NCBI GenBank assembly: GCA_016840965.1
Contig: JAEORI010000367.1
Span: forward strand, 1-9,243
Direction of reading: 5' to 3'
Origin: Candidatus Thorarchaeota archaeon
Lineage (GTDB): Archaea; Asgardarchaeota; Thorarchaeia; Thorarchaeales; Thorarchaeaceae
Length of the DNA stretch: 9,243 nucleotides
Made by a program: the position numbers and the translations under genes. The notes under the pieces are model-generated. The model did no database searches. It was not told the DNA's origin and saw only the letters and a program-made list of their open reading frames with translations. Shown in pieces: positions 8,201-9,243 of the stretch. Within the stretch, counting starts at the first letter, position 1; each line of letters opens with the position of its first letter.

Positions 8201-9243
8201 GTCAGAACCATGCTCAATCGTGAATGTTCGCGAATAGAAACCAACATTCTCCACCGGACTTCCGGTAACAGAGTCATTAACAAATGCTTGGACAGTCCAT
8301 TCACCCACTTCAGCTGCATAAGCATCAAGATTTAGATCAGAGGTTTCAGCAATTCCTGCCAGTGATACCGTAGCAGACACTGTATCCCACAGCTCACCTA
8401 GTGTGTCATATATTTTGAATGTGACTGTCGATTGATTGTAAGAAGAATCGAGATATGCTCGAAAACGCACGTTGTCATTTGCCCGGTACGTGGATGTGGT
8501 TACCCAAGAAGCACCACTCGACAATCTGAGGTCTTGGAGTATGTTAGCTGAATGTCCAGCAATCTTCCAGAAACCATTCTGATAAGTCCCAACAACACCA
8601 TCGTAAACAGATATGTTCAGACTAGTTGCAGTCGTAGACCAATAGGGGAAGTTGACCCCTGGATACCGAGGCTCAGAAACTGTATCAATAACGAGCGTAT
8701 CTGATTTACTAGAGTTGAAATAGAAGTAATCAGTATAGCCGTTAGGAACTGCAATGTAATAGTAAGTTAGCCAATCCACCTGACTTGCGTTGGATACTGT
8801 AAAGTGTGTTCCTAAGCTTTGAACATCTGCTTCGAAGAGTGAAGATTGGTCTACTTTTCTAGCGTATACTGTCATGGAAACAGAAAATGTAACACGAATA
8901 TCTTCATTCGGATCGGGATTAACAGGAGTTGGGGTCCAACTGAATGTTGCATTAACTGCGCTTCCACTCCATGGCACCATAGCCGACTCTTGGACTGTTC
9001 CCAAACTCCATGTCGCACCATTGGATACTAGAATTCCATTCATTTCCAAATTTACTTGACTTGGCTGTACTCGTGTTTTGATGAAGATTCTGACATTATC
9101 CATTCTGGTTTCAGGGTAAAGCTGAGGATTGCTACCAAATGTTCTAGTTGTTCTCACACCTATTTGCAAGACAAAACTGGAGGAAGTGATGAGGGATGGG
9201 TCTGCCTCTATCAATCCGGTAGAATACCAAGTGATCTGAGCCA
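2288..9243 (-). CDS. Giant membrane-anchored surface protein with 17 Ig-like repeats and a cytoplasmic helical tail (5' end outside window)
   Basis: The frame is open from the right edge to a TGA at 2288-2290, giving 2317 visible residues. No true start is visible. The TTG at 9214 lies inside a motif (A-Q-I-T-W-Y-S-T-G-L-I-E) that aligns with residues 250-260 of the downstream paralogue, so about 250 N-terminal residues are probably missing. Order: end of a jelly-roll-like domain (to about 47), shared beta region (48-332), 17 beta-sandwich repeats (333-2089), one transmembrane helix (2096-2118), and a charged helical tail (2119-2308). The ectodomain is rich in Ser, Thr, Tyr and Asn, has more than 40 N-X-S/T sequons, six cysteines and very little lysine. 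I see no catalytic motif. The predicted topology is outside to inside, with a rod well over 1700 residues long. Adhesin or receptor function is inferred from architecture only. An S-layer-associated or structural stalk role is equally possible. Confidence 0.93.
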   Translation of the reverse strand, partial: AQITWYSTGLIEADPSLITSSSFVLQIGVRTTRTFGSNPQLYPETRMDNVRIFIKTRVQPSQVNLEMNGILVSNGATWSLGTVQESAMVPWSGSAVNATFSWTPTPVNPDPNEDIRVTFSVSMTVYARKVDQSSLFEADVQSLGTHFTVSNASQVDWLTYYYIAVPNGYTDYFYFNSSKSDTLVIDTVSEPRYPGVNFPYWSTTATSLNISVYDGVVGTYQNGFWKIAGHSANILQDLRLSSGASWVTTSTYRANDNVRFRAYLDSSYNQSTVTFKIYDTLGELWDTVSATVSLAGIAETSDLNLDAYAAEVGEWTVQAFVNDSVTGSPVENVGFYSRTFTIEHGSDMYIAYPRQSIFTWERNLTYGQDMLLQIGVNDSDNGQLLSEGTATYNWTTGPQTFNDMGTGEYSVVLNTGDLGDPGRYVMDLTWNKQYYDPLQRYFVINVDEETTLQSSSAPGVQVPRGDNAVLELFYADSEGVGIDNAVLTCNWTDSSYSFAPVIGEPGNYTLTITTGNSNLDTYAVVVTAQQDYYTTSQVLLFVEVRQIFTSVSVSQSILALPVGYEQTITLTYWDTDHDVPITGAESSILCNWSDYIVVAGAPGEYDITFYSLETDPIQDYTVVFSVNRFAHQNHTFDISINIITHLTSFSLDNPIEPTPYTGQITIYVLYFDITTSSGIVGSDVLIYAEAAGVPSLEYTVVNGSVAGQYILRIRADQWGSIGWKDITIFANWTGPQPKHDNKILYVRARIAGSPTDLYIGTNPIATPYGEDVTFSVIYWDVSNSSGITNSTGTYPFNVFLIIDVLTPGQTLTQDLMTITELGNGEYQISFSTSYLSGLIGCQLRIYANWTDGQLPLYENRSISVTVYTRYRQTSVIWTPLPTTPFGENVNLTFSYIDVLTGLPIPDDAQLSYQVQEAGLVISSIYLSATQEFVLSLDTTWWNNVGTFTFYLDVVWAGMPYYQNRTSIPISITVRNRYTNLDHGPYTSIQYGNDLVIVFTYRDLDDQSLLNTGTLTLDGWLSGSTDIVNNGDGTYTVTLDTSVFPSIGIFRVNASITYTGSNFCYNANDFFYLTLINRRTQLTSEVPALAVFLEEAVILVSYFDDSTLVGILGATITATCPNATLQLGVNYWVDSLAGGDYRIRISTVALGNFGQYTITVSAEKSGSPFYQGRTLDVSIDVVRRYATLSVTRSPLTTPFLSNVEFQISVVDDVNSTRIPLTKSVLTISHGGGTLILDSQYTLTGENGFYWISLNSTLLTSVLIQAYPITIQFHWGDTPPYYENSTTTTQVTISTRYTQAAVLSTPPAYYFFNISSLIDFSDYLTGNGIPGASVTVTSKNSTTFTKWIIDNGDGTYQILVDTTTLSGLGRYFFAVNLTWYGSPYYRNVTNLSFSVVVNSVSTTLSFTLPQGMTYYLGDEIRANITYTAIEFGVGISGADIWSDWNITYPTIATITELGLGIYEMIIQTSGMDAGLYSFTINATKPLHQTQTILADILLSAVPVQIELVFNPTSPLWGDSIDFTANVTDARTGAPIVGAYVNLTISTIDIDMTPGAPGIYTATVQSWQIIAGEHTITVRSVLLNYESRQRDFQIRIDKIASKIAGSIDPLTTVNGLSVSIDVDYLIYSNSSAIEDGTVTYSWIGGSGLLTWSIADGKYIVDFIVSGAPVGSHQILIQATSDNYKSMSMQLTLEITELTSNLVAVSDFVITVNYRDIASIAVYLNNTDLNMPVTGAYVNYGGGLLVGNLTEQATPGYYTALINTSDLSVQEWTVLINSESPGYTPSQIQFTLNVEVVDTEIVILTLATLNGYYGEEVTFLLFFNDTHANEGIPGAITNYTLEQFRGSLLDLGDGTYSLTVNTSLVLAGSVPHDISISFRKENFRFASTLVKLLVDPIETEIIGDTEKEFAVYDDYTTLFGFWDALHGVWITDGHATATWQFGTVQLTNLNNGSYAFGPVEADLDTPLQDSTTPYRIRVTITRGNYSLGEIEFFLTIREITTSVVASSLPSSIFVGRIFLLNITFLDDDHSLPITDADITVISFSNIATTNLIRETDYDIDHGNGTYTLACSAPDLAYYNLRIIFNKVDYQIAEVEYDLYTKLTPEQEALVTGFQYGTFAILAIAALSALYFRVLSVPKLLRIIRRMISALSRGRIPKPADVPLRRMMLLAMMNEDLKGVGIHKSLDEVSLSTVDVTVMDVEELLDQLAIVVGLTPDDIHTLRMDLDKMRPSERAGFINEVLKQERSRRARELADAERIAEEGIPAEVVEERLTEEELMRLKERLLKMGIEETEADLMIEQARNLSKAEIDALLEEIGGMDE
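2300..2305 (-). promoter_or_regulatory. Shine-Dalgarno site GGAGGG for the downstream gene
   Basis: On the minus strand GGAGGG is followed by eight bases (ATGGACGA) and then the ATG at 2291. This is a near-ideal match to the 16S anti-Shine-Dalgarno. It lies inside the Gly-Gly codons of the upstream gene's C-terminus, so a ribosome finishing that gene passes directly over it. It fixes the downstream start and indicates re-initiation coupling. Confidence 0.85.
2303..2440 (-). other. C-terminal UBA-like short helical motif (tentative)
   Basis: Residues 2259-2304 contain L-L-K-M-G-I-E-E-T-E-A (2271-2281) and, after one helix, N-L-S-K-A-E-I-D-A-L-L (2290-2300). This loosely follows the ubiquitin-associated pattern M-G-F/I-x(4)-A, then N-x(3)-A, then L-L. 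The last spacing is one residue off, and the hydrophobic periodicity could fit any small helical bundle. The resemblance is mine by eye only. Confidence 0.25.
2861..2929 (-). other. Transmembrane helix of the upstream protein
   Basis: Residues 2096-2118 (L-V-T-G-F-Q-Y through L-S-A-L-Y-F) form an uncharged 23-residue hydrophobic segment. It is preceded by an acidic P-E-Q-E and followed by a strongly basic run (R2119, K2125, R2128, R2131, R2132). The positive-inside rule places the repeats outside and the tail in the cytoplasm. Confidence 0.92.
2948..8218 (-). repeat. Array of 17 tandem Ig-like (bacterial-Ig/macroglobulin-type) protein repeats
   Basis: Residues 333-2089 hold 17 units, each with an early strand, a Y-x-D/F-x-D motif, 'I/V-x-G-A', then G-x-G-x-Y and 'L-x-T-S', and a final strand. 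The G-x-G-x-Y aromatic is at 400, 499, 596, 700, 817, 923 (Phe), 1025, 1131, 1239, 1345, 1451, 1548, 1646, 1745, 1843, 1941 and 2053. Approximate unit limits, first to last: 8218-7895, 7894-7604, 7603-7313, 7312-6986, 6985-6632, 6631-6311, 6310-6008, 6007-5690, 5689-5357, 5356-5048, 5047-4745, 4744-4454, 4453-4163, 4162-3863, 3862-3563, 3562-3257, 3256-2948. Units share fold and key residues but are strongly diverged, and I see no DNA-level tandem identity. Such arrays form extended rods in surface adhesins and stalks. Confidence 0.85.
8225..9073 (-). other. Shared beta-rich region of the upstream protein, including a macroglobulin-like sandwich
   Basis: Residues 48-330 are colinear with residues 307-590 of the downstream paralogue. 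The best-conserved part is N-L-E-M-N-G (55-60) and S-W-T-P-T-P-V-N-P-D-P-N-E-D-I (92-106), ending Y-A-R (117-119). Residues 230-332 resemble a macroglobulin/Ig sandwich, with a strand F-K-I-Y-D-T-L-G-E-L and a late G-E-W-T-V-Q-A-F-V-N-D (304-314). The latter matches G-Q-W-I-V-Q-A-F-C-N-N in the paralogue. Confidence 0.6.
9074..9243 (-). other. C-terminal end of the equivalent jelly-roll-like domain, upstream protein
   Basis: The visible residues before about position 47 (W-Y-S-T-G-L-I-E, then I-G-V-R-T at 18-22 and R-M-D-N-V-R-I-F-I at 37-45) match W-Y-D-S-G-L-I-E and R-V-D-N-V-E-L-Y-L in the downstream paralogue. The domain is therefore shared, and most of it lies past the right edge. Confidence 0.6.

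Noticed and set aside
2948..8218. DNA-level tandem repeat or CRISPR-like array
   Set aside because: The periodicity is at the protein level only. Neighbouring units share few bases in a row, and there is no short constant repeat with spacers.
8138..9059. Plus-strand open frames at 8138-8335, 8846-9031 and 8874-9059
   Set aside because: Two of them overlap each other in different frames, and all are antisense to the conserved shared beta region. No coding signal of their own.
9212..9214. TTG as the start codon of the 2308-residue frame
   Set aside because: The frame continues upstream to the edge with sequence homologous to the downstream paralogue, and no signal peptide follows the TTG.

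Overview
The window is coding from edge to edge. Two very large open reading frames lie on the minus strand, and I see no intergenic space, RNA gene, mobile element, CRISPR array or credible plus-strand gene. Reading along the minus strand (right to left here), the first gene enters from beyond the right edge and ends at 2288. Its visible part is 2317 codons. The second gene starts at 2291 and leaves through the left edge after 763 codons. They overlap by 4 nt (ATGA), with a strong GGAGGG ribosome site inside the last codons of the first gene. They are therefore almost certainly co-transcribed and translationally coupled.

Both encode exported, glycosylation-rich cell-surface proteins, and they are paralogues. 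Matching order is: signal peptide and tryptophan-rich jelly-roll-like beta domain (N-terminus visible only in the second gene), a shared beta region with an almost identical motif (SWTPTP..PDPN.DI), then Ig-like/macroglobulin-like beta-sandwich repeats. The first gene shows the full plan: 17 consecutive repeats of about 100 residues, one transmembrane helix, and a 190-residue charged, helical cytoplasmic tail. The second protein is cut in its second repeat.

The organism is probably an archaeon. The signs are giant Ig-like surface proteins with dozens of N-X-S/T sequons, a membrane anchor followed by a soluble helical tail, and a clean Shine-Dalgarno coupling. From memory, this overall architecture and the style of the tail (R-x-P-K-P linker after the membrane helix, then short acidic helices) recall Asgard archaea such as Thorarchaeota. 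Thermoplasmatota and other archaea have similar surface proteins, so this is a moderate-confidence inference.

Together the genes look like a tandem pair of giant adhesins or surface receptors: a long rod outside the cell, a lectin-like tip, one membrane anchor and a cytoplasmic interaction tail. No enzymatic motif is visible, and the ligand and tail partner are unknown. In all entries, residues of the first protein are numbered from the TTG codon at 9214. That codon is internal, not a start, and nine more in-frame codons are visible before it.
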